From assembly GCF_000262345.1 (NCBI RefSeq), contig NZ_AJTQ01000342.1, positions 1 through 64,000 of the forward strand: 64,000 nt of DNA. The letters run 5' to 3'. Positions within the stretch are counted from its first letter, which is position 1; each line of letters begins with the position of its first letter. A program made the position numbers and the translations under genes. The notes under the pieces are model-generated. The model saw nothing but the letters and a program-made list of their open reading frames with translations, searched no databases and was not told the origin of the DNA. This DNA is from Streptomyces xiaopingdaonensis (GTDB lineage: Bacteria; Actinomycetota; Actinomycetes; Streptomycetales; Streptomycetaceae). Positions 36,288 through 45,755 of this stretch are shown here, piece by piece.

Positions 36288-37696
36288 GCGAGGCAGCAGG
36301 CACCGCGGGTGCCACGATGGAGTTCCACCCGCAGCCGCAGAGCGGCCGCCCCCAGCCGTGGGCCTTCCCGGCACCCGAGCGGACCCGACTCGCCAACGGG
36401 CTCACGCTGTTGCACTGCCCGCGGCCCGGCCAGCAGGTCGTGGCGGTCGAGGTGAACCTCCCCGCCCCCCTCGACACCGAGCCCGAGGACCTCGACGGCG
36501 TCGCCACGATCATGGCCCGCGCCCTGAGCGAGGGCACGGACAAGCACGACGCGGAGGAGTTCGCGGCCGAGCTGGAGCGGTGCGGCGCCACCCTCGACGC
36601 CTTCGCCGACCATCCCGGCGTCCGCGTCTCGTTGGAGGTCCCCGCCTCTCGCCTGCCGAAGGCACTCGGCCTCCTCGCCGATGCGCTGCGCGCCCCCGCC
36701 TTCCCCGACGCGGAGATCGAGCGCCTCGTCGCCAACCGGCTCGACGAGATCCCGCACGAGCTCGCGAGCCCGGCCCGGCGCGCGGCGAAGGAGCTCTCGC
36801 GTCAGCTCTTCCCGGTCGGGTCGCGCATGTCGAGGCCGCGGCAGGGCACCGAGGAAAGCATCGCGCGGATCGACGCGGCGGCCGTCCGCGCCTTCTACGA
36901 GGCCCACGTCACCCCGCACACCGCGACGGTCGTCGCCGTCGGGGACTTCGGCGACCTCGACCCGGAGGCCGTCTTCGCCGACACGCTCGGCGCCTGGACG
37001 GGCCGGGTGATCGAGCCGCCGCCGATGCCGCCGATCACCGCGGACGACCGCGGACGCGTCGTGATCGTCAACCGCCCGGGGGCGGTGCAGACGCAGCTGC
37101 TCCTGGGGCGCGTCGGTCCCGATCGGCACGACAGCGTCTGGCCCGCGCAGGTCCTCGGCGTCTACTGCCTCGGCGGCACCCTCACGTCGCGCCTCGACCG
37201 CGTGCTGCGCGAGGAGAAGGGATACACGTACGGGGTCCGCGCGTTCGGGCAGGTGCTGCGGTCGGGGCCGGCGTCCGGCGAGGGCGTCTCGGCCGGCGCC
37301 TCCCTCCTGGCGATCAGCGGTTCGGTGGCGACGGACGTCACAAAGCCCGCCCTCGCCGATCTGTGGGAGGTGCTCCGCACCCTCGCGGCCGAGGGCCTCA
37401 CCGACGAGGAGCGCGACACCGCGGTGCGCAACCTCGTCGGTGTCGCCCCGCTGCGGTACGAGACGGCCGCGGCCGTCGCCGGCACCCTCGCCGACCAGGT
37501 GGAGCAGCACCTTCCGGACGACTACCAGTCCCAGCTGTACACCCGCCTCGCGGAGACGGGGACAGTCGAGGCGACGGCGGCCGCGGTGAGCGCCTTCCCC
37601 GCGGACCGTCTCGTGGCGGTGCTCGTCGGGGACGCGGAGCAGATCGCCGACGACGTCCGCGAGTTGGGGATCGGCGACGTCGAGATCGTCGACTGA
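36284..37696 (+). CDS. M16-family protein without zinc motif (non-catalytic subunit)
   Basis: A 470-residue M16-fold protein from a GTG that overlaps the preceding stop. At the place of HxxEH it has VATIMARALSEGT, so it cannot bind zinc. It keeps the substrate-binding R/Y region (LDRVLREEKGYTYGV). This is the expected partner for the upstream catalytic subunit, supplying the second half of the closed chamber. Translational coupling would give equal amounts. Confidence 0.9.
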   Translation: MSEAAGTAGATMEFHPQPQSGRPQPWAFPAPERTRLANGLTLLHCPRPGQQVVAVEVNLPAPLDTEPEDLDGVATIMARALSEGTDKHDAEEFAAELERCGATLDAFADHPGVRVSLEVPASRLPKALGLLADALRAPAFPDAEIERLVANRLDEIPHELASPARRAAKELSRQLFPVGSRMSRPRQGTEESIARIDAAAVRAFYEAHVTPHTATVVAVGDFGDLDPEAVFADTLGAWTGRVIEPPPMPPITADDRGRVVIVNRPGAVQTQLLLGRVGPDRHDSVWPAQVLGVYCLGGTLTSRLDRVLREEKGYTYGVRAFGQVLRSGPASGEGVSAGASLLAISGSVATDVTKPALADLWEVLRTLAAEGLTDEERDTAVRNLVGVAPLRYETAAAVAGTLADQVEQHLPDDYQSQLYTRLAETGTVEATAAAVSAFPADRLVAVLVGDAEQIADDVRELGIGDVEIVD

Positions 37697-37711
37697 GCCG
37701 CAGACCGCGCC

Positions 37712-37747
37712 GAGGCGGTGGACGGGCACCGGCCCGGCCACCGCCTC
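37712..37747 (+). terminator. Hairpin after the M16 operon
   Basis: Arms GAGGCGGTGG (37712-37721) and CCACCGCCTC (37738-37747) pair perfectly, starting 16 bases after the stop. Confidence 0.75.
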
Positions 37748-37899
37748 CGTCGTTCTCGGCGCTGCGCCGTGCGCGCGTCCGTGCCCGCGAAAGGAATGAC
37801 CGGTAGAACTCCCGCACGCCGGCGGTCTTTTCACGTCGTATTCACACGGACGGAACATGCGGTCCCCGAATCGGCCGTTCGCTGCCCTACAGTTCCCTC

Positions 37900-38547
37900 A
37901 TGCGAATCTCCGCGCACTCGGTCTGCACAGCGATACGCGACGAGATCATCGCGGGCGCGCTGCCACCCGGCAGCAGGCTCACGGAGGACCTGCTCGCGCG
38001 CCGGTACGGCGTCTCCCGGGTCCCGGTGCGCGAGGCGCTGCGGACGCTCGACTCCGAAGGCTTCGTGACGATCCGGCCGCACGCCGGCGCCTTCGTCGCC
38101 GAGCTGACCTCCCGCGAGGCGGCCGACCTGCTGGACGTGCGCCTGCTCTTGGAGCCGCTCGGCGCCGCGCGTGCGGCGCACCGCCGGACCGAGGCGCACC
38201 TGCGCGTGCTGCGCGGACTCGTCCGCCTCGGCCGCCGCCGCGTCGCCCAGGGCCACCTCTCCGACCTGCGCCAACTCGGAGAGTGGTTCCAGGAAACGCT
38301 GACACAGGCCGCCGACAGCAAGGGCCTCGCCGACCTCCTCACGCAGCTGCGGAGAAAGGTCGCCTGGCTCTACGCGGTGGAGCCCGCCGCACGGGCGACC
38401 GACTGGCAGGAGCGCGGCGCCCTCGTCGACGCAGTGGCGAGAGGCGACGCCGAGCGCGCCCGTGCACTAGCGGCCCGTGAGGCCGAACACAGCGCGGCGT
38501 TCCACCGGTTGCGGCGCGCCGCGCCACTGCGACCCGAAGGTGTGTGA
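37900..38547 (+). CDS. GntR-family transcriptional regulator (FCD type)
   Basis: A 215-residue regulator. The winged helix-turn-helix occupies residues 8-70 (IRDEIIAGALPPGSRLTED, RRYGVSRVPVREALRTL), followed by a helical FCD effector domain (SREAADLLDVRLLLEPLGA and onward). The usual metal-binding histidines of FCD domains are sparse. TACAGT (37888-37893) lies 6 bases before the ATG and there is no Shine-Dalgarno sequence, so it is probably leaderless. It converges on ptsH; target genes are unknown. Confidence 0.9.
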   Translation: MRISAHSVCTAIRDEIIAGALPPGSRLTEDLLARRYGVSRVPVREALRTLDSEGFVTIRPHAGAFVAELTSREAADLLDVRLLLEPLGAARAAHRRTEAHLRVLRGLVRLGRRRVAQGHLSDLRQLGEWFQETLTQAADSKGLADLLTQLRRKVAWLYAVEPAARATDWQERGALVDAVARGDAERARALAAREAEHSAAFHRLRRAAPLRPEGV

Positions 38548-38682
38548 CCGCGCGAAACCTGCCGTCGACACGGTGCGCGCGCCTCCGTGACACGGTCCGT
38601 ACACAAAGACGGAGTAATTCCACTCACGCGGTTCGCGCAAGTCTCACGCCTGTGATTTCGCACCCGAAATGCAACGCAATCC

Positions 38683-38979
38683 TCAGACGGCTTCGGGCAG
38701 TTCGTCGAGCCCCTCGGAGACGAGCGTGGCGAGCCGGTCGAGAGCGGATTCCGCCTCCGCTGCGTCGGCATCCCCACCGGCGGCGAGAACGATCTCGTCA
38801 CCGCCCTCGGCGCCGAGCGCGAGCACCCCCAGCATCGAAGCGGCGTTGACCGGATCGCCCCCCTCCTTCTTGCGGACGGTGACGGGGATGCCGGACGCAG
38901 CGGCGGCACGGCAGAAGATCGAGGCGGGACGGGCGTGCAGCCCTTCGGCCCAGCCGATGATGACGTGACGCTCGGCCAT
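38683..38979 (-). CDS. ptsH: Phosphocarrier protein HPr
   Basis: A 98-residue protein from ATG 38979 with AAGGGG upstream; the longer frame adds no family sequence. His15 in GLHARPAS is the phosphorylated residue, and Ser48 in AASMLGVLAL corresponds to the regulatory serine. It carries phosphate from enzyme I to the EIIA components of the sugar phosphotransferase system. It is monocistronic here, divergent from the GNAT-synthetase gene. Confidence 0.97.
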   Translation of the reverse strand: MAERHVIIGWAEGLHARPASIFCRAAAASGIPVTVRKKEGGDPVNAASMLGVLALGAEGGDEIVLAAGGDADAAEAESALDRLATLVSEGLDELPEAV

Positions 38980-39158
38980 GGTGTTCCCCTTCGTGCGGCG
39001 GTCGGTTCCTGGACGTGCCGGATGCGGCCGGCGGCGACGGCGCACCGCCGCCCGCCAAGTCTGGCACGTGCACCTCTGCCCACCGGAGCCGTTCGGCCAT
39101 GCCCCACGGGTGCCGCAAGGCCCGCTCCCCGAGCCGGCGTCGGACATACCCTTGGATC

Positions 39159-42014
39159 ATGCAGAGCGATGCGGAGGCCGGCGCGCGCCGAGGAACGCAG
39201 GAACCGCAGACGTCCGTCTACCCGAGCCACTGGGAGGCCGACGTGGTCCTGCGCGACGGCGGCACCGCCAGGATCAGGCCGATCACGCCGGAGGACGCCG
39301 ACCGCCTCGTCAGCTTCTACGAGCAGGTCTCGGACGAGTCGAAGTACTACCGTTTCTTCGCGCCCTATCCCCGCCTCTCCGACCGCGACGTCTGGCGCTT
39401 CACGCACCACGACTACGTCGACCGGGTCGGCCTCGCCGCCACGGTGGGCGGCGAGTTCATCGCGACGGTGCGCTACGACCGCATCGACGCGACGGGCCGC
39501 CCGGCGATGGCCCCCGCCGAAGAGGCCGAGGTCGCCTTCCTCGTCCGCGACGACCAGCAGGGCAGAGGCGTCGCCTCGACGCTCCTCGAGCACATCGGCG
39601 CCGTCGCCGGGGAGCGCGGCGTCCGCAGGTTCGCAGCCGAGGTGCTCCCCGCCAACAGCAAAATGATCAAGGTCTTCACCGACGCCGGCTACTCGCAGCG
39701 CCGCAGTTTCGAGGACGGCTCCGTCCATCTCACCCTCGACCTGGAGCCGACGGAGCACTCCCTCGCCGTGATGCGAGCGCGTGAGCAGCGCGCCGAGAGC
39801 CGCTCGGTGCACCGGCTCCTCGCGCCGGGCTCCGTCGCTGTGGTCGGCGTCAGCCGCAGCGGCGAGGGCGCGGGGCACACGGTGCTGGAGAGCCTGCGCA
39901 CCGCGGGTTTCACGGGTCGACTCCACGCGGTCAACCGCGAGTTGGAGCCCGCCCGTGCGGCGGATGCCGAACCGCGGCGCCTCGGCGGAGTCCCCGCGTA
40001 CCGCTCGGTCGAGGAGGTCCCGGAGCAGGTCGACCTCGCCGTGCTCGCGGTGCCCGCCGCCTCGGCGGCGTCCGTCGTCGCCGAGTGCGGGCGCGCCGGC
40101 GTCCAGGGGCTCAGCGTCCTCTCCGGCGACTTCGGCCGCGGGGAGCAGCGCGAACTCGTGCGGCTCGCACGGTCGTACGGGATGCGCCTCGTGGGGCCCG
40201 ACGCCTTCGGGCTGATCAACACGGACCCGGAGGTGCGGCTCAACGCCACGCTTTCGAGGGAGATGCCGCGAGGCGGCCGCATCGGCCTCTTCACCCAGTC
40301 CGGAGCGATCGGCATCGCCCTGCTCGAAGCCCTGCACGGCCGCGGCACGGGCCTCTCCTCCTTCGTGTCGGCAGGGAACCGCGCCGACGTCTCCGGCAAC
40401 GACGTCCTCCAGTACTGGGACGAGGACGACGCGACCACCGTCGCCCTCATGTACCTCGAATCGATCGGCAATCCGCGGAAGTTCACGCGGCTCGCCAAGC
40501 GCACCGCAGCCCGCAAACCGGTCGTCGTCGTCAAGGGAGCGCGGCACAGCGGCAGCGCGCCCCCGCCGGGGCACGCGGTCCCCGTGTCGCGGACGCCGGA
40601 CGCGACGGCGACGGCCCTGCTCCGCCAGGCAGGCGTGATCATGGCCGAGAGCTACACCGAACTCCTCGACGTCGGCGTCCTCCTCGCCTGCCAGCCGCTG
40701 CCGGCAGGGCCGCGGGTCGCCATCCTCGGCAACACGCAGGCGCTGGGCCTCCTCACCTACGACGCCTGCCTCCTCGACGGCCTGCGTCCGGGCGCGGTCG
40801 TCGAACTCGCCGCCGACGCGGGTCCCGCGGACTTCGGCACCGCCCTTCGCGAGGCCCTCCGCGACCCGGAGTCCGACGCCGTCGTCGTCACCGCGATCCC
40901 CTCGGTCGCGACGGGCGTCCCCGGCGATCCGCGCGGCGCCTCCGCCGAGTTGGCCGACGCGCTCGCCGAGGCGGCGGAGGGCGCGGGTAAGCCGGTCGCC
41001 GTCGTCCACCTCGCCTTGGAAGGGCTCGACGAGTCGCTCGCCGAGCGCTCCTTCCCCTCCTACCCGACGCCCGAGCGCGCGGCGCACGCGCTGGCGGAGG
41101 CGGTGGGGCACGCGCGCTGGCGTCGCACCGCGTCCGGCGCCGGACGCGTCCCCGAGTACGACGTGGACGAGGCGGAGGCAGCCCGCATTCTCCGCGGCGC
41201 CGTGGAGCGGTTCCAGGCGCACGCCCCGGCCGCCGCGCCCCCCGAGCCGCTCGGCCAGGGCGCCCCCGGCGCCGAGGCGCCCTCCCGTCCGGACCCCGGC
41301 CGCCCGGGGCCCGGATTCCCCAGCCGCAGCCACCCGCTCGAACCGGCCGAGACCGCACGGCTGTTGGACGCGTACGGCATCCCCGTCCGCACCGCGCTCC
41401 CGGCCCCGGACCCCGATGCGGCAGCAGCGGCCGCCCGCACGCTCGGCTACCCCGTCGCGCTGAAGACGACGGCGCCGCACCTGCGCCACCGCTCCGACCT
41501 CGGCGGCGTCCGCCTCGACCTCGCCGACGAGGACGACCTGCGCCGCGCCTACGCCGAACTCACCGAGGCGCTCGGCGGCCCGGCCGAACTCCGGCCCGTG
41601 ATCCAGCAGATGGCGCCCAGGGGCGTCGACACCGTCGTCCGCGCCGTCCTCGACCCCTCGATCGGCGCCGTCCTCTCCTTCGGCCTCGCGGGACCGCCCT
41701 CCGAGCTCCTCGGCGACGTCGGCTACCGCCTCGTGCCCGTCACCGACACCGAGGCGGCGGATCTGGTGCGCACGATCAAGTCCGCGCCGATCCTCTTCGG
41801 CTGGCGCGGTGCCCAGCCCGTCGACACCGCGGCGTTGGAGGAGCTGCTCCTGCGCGTCTCGCGGCTCCTCGACGACCACGCGGAGATCGTCGGCGTCGAC
41901 CTGGACCCGGTGGTCGTCGCCCCCAGGGGCCTCACCGTCCTCGGCGCCGCCGTGCGCTTCGCGCCCCCCGAGCCCAGCGCCGACCTCGGTCCGCGGCGTC
42001 TCCCGACGTATTGA
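39159..42014 (+). CDS. GNAT acetyltransferase fused to acyl-CoA-synthetase-like domain (Pat type)
   Basis: A 951-residue protein. Residues 20-205 are a GNAT domain (VAFLVRDDQQGRGVASTLL binds acetyl-CoA). The rest resembles ADP-forming acyl-CoA synthetases: CoA-binding (SVAVVGVSRSGEGAGH), succinyl-CoA-ligase-like (GRIGLFTQSGAIGIALLE) and a C-terminal ATP-grasp part. The active-site histidine region reads RHSGSAPPPGHAVPVSR and lacks the SHTGA-type motif, so synthetase activity is doubtful. A GNAT-first arrangement is known from the Streptomyces PatA lysine acetyltransferase that inactivates acetyl-CoA synthetase. TACCCT, 6 bases and ATG suggest a leaderless mRNA. Confidence 0.88.
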   Translation: MQSDAEAGARRGTQEPQTSVYPSHWEADVVLRDGGTARIRPITPEDADRLVSFYEQVSDESKYYRFFAPYPRLSDRDVWRFTHHDYVDRVGLAATVGGEFIATVRYDRIDATGRPAMAPAEEAEVAFLVRDDQQGRGVASTLLEHIGAVAGERGVRRFAAEVLPANSKMIKVFTDAGYSQRRSFEDGSVHLTLDLEPTEHSLAVMRAREQRAESRSVHRLLAPGSVAVVGVSRSGEGAGHTVLESLRTAGFTGRLHAVNRELEPARAADAEPRRLGGVPAYRSVEEVPEQVDLAVLAVPAASAASVVAECGRAGVQGLSVLSGDFGRGEQRELVRLARSYGMRLVGPDAFGLINTDPEVRLNATLSREMPRGGRIGLFTQSGAIGIALLEALHGRGTGLSSFVSAGNRADVSGNDVLQYWDEDDATTVALMYLESIGNPRKFTRLAKRTAARKPVVVVKGARHSGSAPPPGHAVPVSRTPDATATALLRQAGVIMAESYTELLDVGVLLACQPLPAGPRVAILGNTQALGLLTYDACLLDGLRPGAVVELAADAGPADFGTALREALRDPESDAVVVTAIPSVATGVPGDPRGASAELADALAEAAEGAGKPVAVVHLALEGLDESLAERSFPSYPTPERAAHALAEAVGHARWRRTASGAGRVPEYDVDEAEAARILRGAVERFQAHAPAAAPPEPLGQGAPGAEAPSRPDPGRPGPGFPSRSHPLEPAETARLLDAYGIPVRTALPAPDPDAAAAAARTLGYPVALKTTAPHLRHRSDLGGVRLDLADEDDLRRAYAELTEALGGPAELRPVIQQMAPRGVDTVVRAVLDPSIGAVLSFGLAGPPSELLGDVGYRLVPVTDTEAADLVRTIKSAPILFGWRGAQPVDTAALEELLLRVSRLLDDHAEIVGVDLDPVVVAPRGLTVLGAAVRFAPPEPSADLGPRRLPTY

Positions 42015-42094
42015 ACCGGGCGCTCCGCACGAGCCGGCGGACGGTCGCCAACCGGGAGCTTTCGGCACCCGCTGTGGGCCGTAGGATGGCCCAC

Positions 42095-42694
42095 ATGGCG
42101 AAGACCGGTACGACGACGCAGGGGCTGCGCGCGGCGATCGAGCGCAGCGGCTACTACCCGGCCCTCGTAGCCGAGGCAGTCGAGGCTGCGGTGGGCGGCG
42201 AGGCGGTTGCCTCGTTCCTCGTCCACCAGGAGACGACCTTCGATTCCAACGAGGTCCGACGCCACGTCACCGTGCTCGTACTCACCGGCACGCGCTTCCT
42301 CGTCAGCCACACCGACGAGCAGGCCGCCGACGGCACCTCGCCCTCGCCCTACGCCACCACCTCGACCGAGTCGGTGAAGCTGGAGCGGATCTCCTCGGTC
42401 GTGCTCTCCAGGGTCGTCGCCAACCCCGAGTCGTACACTCCGCGCACCCTGCCGCGCGAGGTCGTCCTCACCATCGGCTGGGGCGCCGTCTCGCGCCTCG
42501 ACCTGGAGCCGGCGACCTGCGGCGACCCCAACTGCGAGGCCGACCACGGCTACACGGGCTCCTCCACGGCCGACGACCTCTCGCTCCGGGTGAGCGAGGC
42601 CGGCGACGGTCCCGACACCGTCCGGCAGACACTCGACTTCGCGCAGGCGCTCTCCGAAGCCACCGCCGGGACCCACGGCGGCACCGGCCGGTGA
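42095..42694 (+). CDS. DUF5998 family protein
   Basis: A 199-residue actinobacterial conserved protein of unknown function. It begins LRAAIERSGYYPALVAEAV, followed by a PH-like sequence (VASFLVHQETTF, VTVLVLTGTRFLVSHTDE). A CGDPNCEADHGYTG segment near residue 145 may bind metal. TAGGAT lies 7 bases before the ATG (leaderless pattern). It is translationally coupled by GTGA to the phosphodiesterase gene. Confidence 0.75.
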   Translation: MAKTGTTTQGLRAAIERSGYYPALVAEAVEAAVGGEAVASFLVHQETTFDSNEVRRHVTVLVLTGTRFLVSHTDEQAADGTSPSPYATTSTESVKLERISSVVLSRVVANPESYTPRTLPREVVLTIGWGAVSRLDLEPATCGDPNCEADHGYTGSSTADDLSLRVSEAGDGPDTVRQTLDFAQALSEATAGTHGGTGR

Positions 42695-43878
42695 TCGACC
42701 CCGCCGCCCCCCACGACCCGGTACCGCTCGACCCGGCCACCGTCCCCGTCCCGCGGTACGGCACCGCCTCCCTCGCCGACCTGCTGCCCACCGCGGCGGC
42801 GGGATTGGACGTCCCCGGCTTCGCGCCGAGCCTGCCCGTCGAACCGGCCGACCGCGTCTGCGTCTTCCTCGTCGACGGCATGGGCTGGGAGCTGCTGCGC
42901 CGGCACCCGGCGGAGGCCCCCTTCCTCACCTCGCTCCTCGACACCTCGCTCGGCTCCACCGGTACCCCCCTCACCGCCGGCTTCCCGTCGACGACCGCCA
43001 CCTCGCTCGCCTCCGTCGGCACCGGCCTCCCGCCCGGCGTCCACGGCCTCCCCGGGTACACGGTCCTCGACCCGGAGGAGAACCGGCTGATGAACCAGCT
43101 CCGCTGGCAGCCGTGGACCGACCCGTACCGCTGGCAGCCCCACCCGACGGTCTTCCAGCGCGCGGCGGCCGCGGGCGTCGCCACCTGCCAGGTGACGGCA
43201 CCGCACTTCGAGGAGACGCCGCTCACCCGGATCGCGCTCTCCGGCGGCGAGTTCCTCGGCCGCCTCTCCGCCGAGGACCGCATGGACGTCGCGGCCGAGC
43301 AGCTCGCCGCGGGCGACCGCTCCCTCGTCTACACCTACTACGCCGACCTCGACGGCAACGGGCACCGCTACGGCGTCGACTCGGACGCCTGGCGCGGCCA
43401 GCTCCAGTACGTCGACCGCCTCGCCGAGCGCCTCGCCGAGCAACTCCCGCCCCGCTCGGTCCTGTACGTCACCGCCGACCACGGCATGGTCGACGTCCCC
43501 CGCACCCCCGAGGCGCGCCACGACTTCGACGAGGACTGGGAGCTGAGCGCGGGCGTCGCCCACCTCGGGGGCGAGGGCCGGATGCGGCACATCTACGCGG
43601 TGCCGGGCGCCGCGGGCGACGTGCACGCCGTCTGGCGCGAGGTGCTCGCAGGCGACGCGTGGGTCGCCACCCGCGAGGAGGCCGTGGCGCTGGGCTGGTT
43701 CGGTCCTGCCGTCGAGGAGCGGGTGCTGCCGCGGCTGGGGGACGTGCTGGTGGTGATGAGCGGTGTCGGTGCGGTCGTCGCGAGCGAGCGCGAGCCGAAG
43801 GAGTCGGCGCTCGTGGGCATGCACGGTTCCGCCACCCCCGCGGAACAGCTTGTTCCGCTCCTTGAGGTGCGGAGCTGA
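42691..43878 (+). CDS. Alkaline phosphatase superfamily nucleotide pyrophosphatase/phosphodiesterase
   Basis: A 395-residue enzyme beginning at a GTG that overlaps the previous stop. The metal and nucleophile motifs of the family are VFLVDGMGWELL (Asp), GFPSTTATSLASVGTG (Thr nucleophile), YADLDGNGHRYG and VTADHGMVDVP. It hydrolyses phosphodiester or pyrophosphate bonds in nucleotides or related compounds. No signal peptide is present, so it is probably cytoplasmic. It ends 7 bases before the converging VOC gene. Confidence 0.9.
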   Translation: MIDPAAPHDPVPLDPATVPVPRYGTASLADLLPTAAAGLDVPGFAPSLPVEPADRVCVFLVDGMGWELLRRHPAEAPFLTSLLDTSLGSTGTPLTAGFPSTTATSLASVGTGLPPGVHGLPGYTVLDPEENRLMNQLRWQPWTDPYRWQPHPTVFQRAAAAGVATCQVTAPHFEETPLTRIALSGGEFLGRLSAEDRMDVAAEQLAAGDRSLVYTYYADLDGNGHRYGVDSDAWRGQLQYVDRLAERLAEQLPPRSVLYVTADHGMVDVPRTPEARHDFDEDWELSAGVAHLGGEGRMRHIYAVPGAAGDVHAVWREVLAGDAWVATREEAVALGWFGPAVEERVLPRLGDVLVVMSGVGAVVASEREPKESALVGMHGSATPAEQLVPLLEVRS

Positions 43879-43885
43879 GGCAGGC

Positions 43886-44674
43886 TCACAGCAGCCGGCG
43901 GCTGATCACGCTGAAGTGGGCGCCCTCCGGGTCGGCGAGCGTCGCCGTCCGCCCGTACGGCGACTCGTGCGGTGGCCGGACCGTGCGGCCGCCGAGGCGC
44001 ACGGCCGTGCTGACGGCCGCATCCGGGTCCTCCACGGCGAAGTACGTTTTCCAGTGCGGCCCGCGGTCCCGTGGCAGCCGGTCGCCCACGCCGAGGACGT
44101 CCGCGATCGGCTGCCCTTCGAGGCGGAGCGTCAGGTAGTCGGGCGCGGATTCCTCGGCGAGCGCGTCGTGGCCGAAGACCTCCCGGTAGAACGCCTCCGC
44201 CGACCACGCCTCGCGGACGATCAGTTCGTACCAGACGGGGATTCCCGTGACGCCGACCTCCGCGACCCGCCACCCGAACCTCCGCGTCCCCTCCCAGACC
44301 CCGAAGGCGGCGCCCGCGGTGTCCGAGGCGATCACCACGCGCCCCTCCGCCTCCCATTCGACCGGGCCCACCGCGACCGTGCCGCCGTGATCGCGGACCT
44401 CAGCGGCCGTGGCGCCGGCGTCGCCGCTCGCCCAGAACGGCAGCCAGGTCACACGCAGCTGCTCGGTGCCGGCCTGCCGCTCGCTCATGCCGGCGACCGG
44501 CTCCCCCTTCACGTAGGCACGTACGTACGGGCCGAGCCCGCCGGGACCCGACTCGAACTCCCAGCCGAAGAGCCCTCCGTAGAACTCCTGTGCCGCCGCG
44601 AGCCCGCGGACCGGGAGGCTCACCCAGCAGGGGGCGCCCGGCGCGGGGGTGGGATGGTCGGCAGCCTCGCTCAT
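43886..44674 (-). CDS. VOC (glyoxalase/bleomycin resistance) superfamily protein
   Basis: A 262-residue protein from ATG 44674 after GAGGAG. It holds two VOC modules: PCWVSLPVRGLAAAQEFYGGLFGWE near residue 15 and VGVTGIPVWYELIVREAWSAEAFYREVFG near 135. Two-module hydroxylase-like VOC proteins are common in Streptomyces, often near antibiotic or stress genes. The expected metal ligands are not clear, so the function is unknown. It is divergent from the sulfurtransferase gene. Confidence 0.82.
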   Translation of the reverse strand: MSEAADHPTPAPGAPCWVSLPVRGLAAAQEFYGGLFGWEFESGPGGLGPYVRAYVKGEPVAGMSERQAGTEQLRVTWLPFWASGDAGATAAEVRDHGGTVAVGPVEWEAEGRVVIASDTAGAAFGVWEGTRRFGWRVAEVGVTGIPVWYELIVREAWSAEAFYREVFGHDALAEESAPDYLTLRLEGQPIADVLGVGDRLPRDRGPHWKTYFAVEDPDAAVSTAVRLGGRTVRPPHESPYGRTATLADPEGAHFSVISRRLL

Positions 44675-44799
44675 GCTTTGCTCCTCATCACGTGTGCTGT
44701 GCAAACTCGACTCCGGTGGTTCCTGCGGGTGTTGCCGGTATCGGCCGGGGCCCGGCCGTACGGAAGAGCGGCCCTGCGACCGTGCCGTGGTGCGCGAAG

Positions 44800-45657
44800 A
44801 TGAGCGGCATGAGAGACATCATCTCCGCAGCCGAACTCGCCGGCGACCTGAAGGCCGGGGAGTCGCCGACGCTCCTCGACGTCCGCTGGCAACTGGGCGG
44901 TCCGCCGGGACGCCCCGAGTACGCCGCAGGCCACCTGCCCGGCGCCGTCTACGTCGATCTGGAGACCGAACTCGCCGGCCCGCAGCAACCGGGCACCGGC
45001 CGTCATCCGCTGCCTTCCGCCGAGCAGTTCGGCGAGGCGATGCGCCGCGCAGGCGTACGGCAGGACCGGCCGGTCGTCACCTACGACGCAGGCGGGCCCA
45101 GCGGCGGCTGGGCCGCGGCGCGCGCCTGGTGGCTGCTGGGGTGGGCGGGGCACCAGCAGGTCAGCGTCCTCGACGGCGGGCTCGCCGCATGGTGCGCGGC
45201 CGACCTGCCCCTCACGACGGAGGAACCGCAGCCCGCCGAGGGCGACTTCCTCCCCCTCCCCGGCACCTTCTCCGTGCTCGACCCGTCGAGCGCCGCGTCC
45301 CTCGCCCGGCGCGGAGTGCTGCTCGACGCGAGGGCGGCCGAGCGGTACCGAGGGGACGTCGAGCCGATGGATCCCGCGGCCGGGCACATCCCGGGGGCCG
45401 TCTCCGCGCCCACCACGGAGAACCTCACGGACGCCGGAACCTTTCGCACGCCCGAGGCGCTGGCGGAACGCTTCGAAGCGCTGGGGGTGCGGCCGGGGGC
45501 CGAGGTCGGCGTCTACTGCGGCTCCGGTGTTTCCGCCGCCCACGAGGTGCTCGCGCTCCGGCTCGCGGGGATCGGTGCGCGGCTCTTCCCCGGCTCGTGG
45601 AGCGAGTGGTCCGCCGACCCCGCGCGGCCGGTGGCGACCGGGCCCGAGCGCGGCTGA
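44800..45657 (+). CDS. sseA: Thiosulfate/3-mercaptopyruvate sulfurtransferase (rhodanese)
   Basis: A 285-residue protein of two rhodanese domains. The N-terminal inactive one runs from ISAAELAGDL (active-site region YDAGGPSGG). The C-terminal one has the catalytic cysteine in VYCGSGVSAAHEVLAL. It transfers sulfur from thiosulfate or 3-mercaptopyruvate to a thiophilic acceptor. The CGSGVSA loop is closest to 3-mercaptopyruvate sulfurtransferases. Two in-frame ATGs (44800 and 44809) are possible starts; neither has a strong Shine-Dalgarno sequence. Confidence 0.88.
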   Translation: MSGMRDIISAAELAGDLKAGESPTLLDVRWQLGGPPGRPEYAAGHLPGAVYVDLETELAGPQQPGTGRHPLPSAEQFGEAMRRAGVRQDRPVVTYDAGGPSGGWAAARAWWLLGWAGHQQVSVLDGGLAAWCAADLPLTTEEPQPAEGDFLPLPGTFSVLDPSSAASLARRGVLLDARAAERYRGDVEPMDPAAGHIPGAVSAPTTENLTDAGTFRTPEALAERFEALGVRPGAEVGVYCGSGVSAAHEVLALRLAGIGARLFPGSWSEWSADPARPVATGPERG

Positions 45658-45660
45658 ACC

Positions 45661-45715
45661 GCGCCGGGCCCGACCGCGGACCCGGCGGACGGGTCTGCGC
45701 GGTCGGGCCCGGCGC
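45661..45715. terminator. Very strong bidirectional hairpin between sseA and sepH
   Basis: An 18-base perfect stem, GCGCCGGGCCCGACCGCG (45661-45678) with its exact complement at 45698-45715, around a 19-base loop between convergent genes. Confidence 0.85.
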
Positions 45716-45755
45716 ACTGATTCAGCCATCGAAGGGTCGGCTCCGGGAGCCGGGT

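Noticed and set aside
34416-36374. Upstream extension of parC giving a 1,478-residue protein
   Set aside because: It runs antisense through the M16 peptidase gene; homology begins at the ATG at 34415, which has a good AAGGAG.
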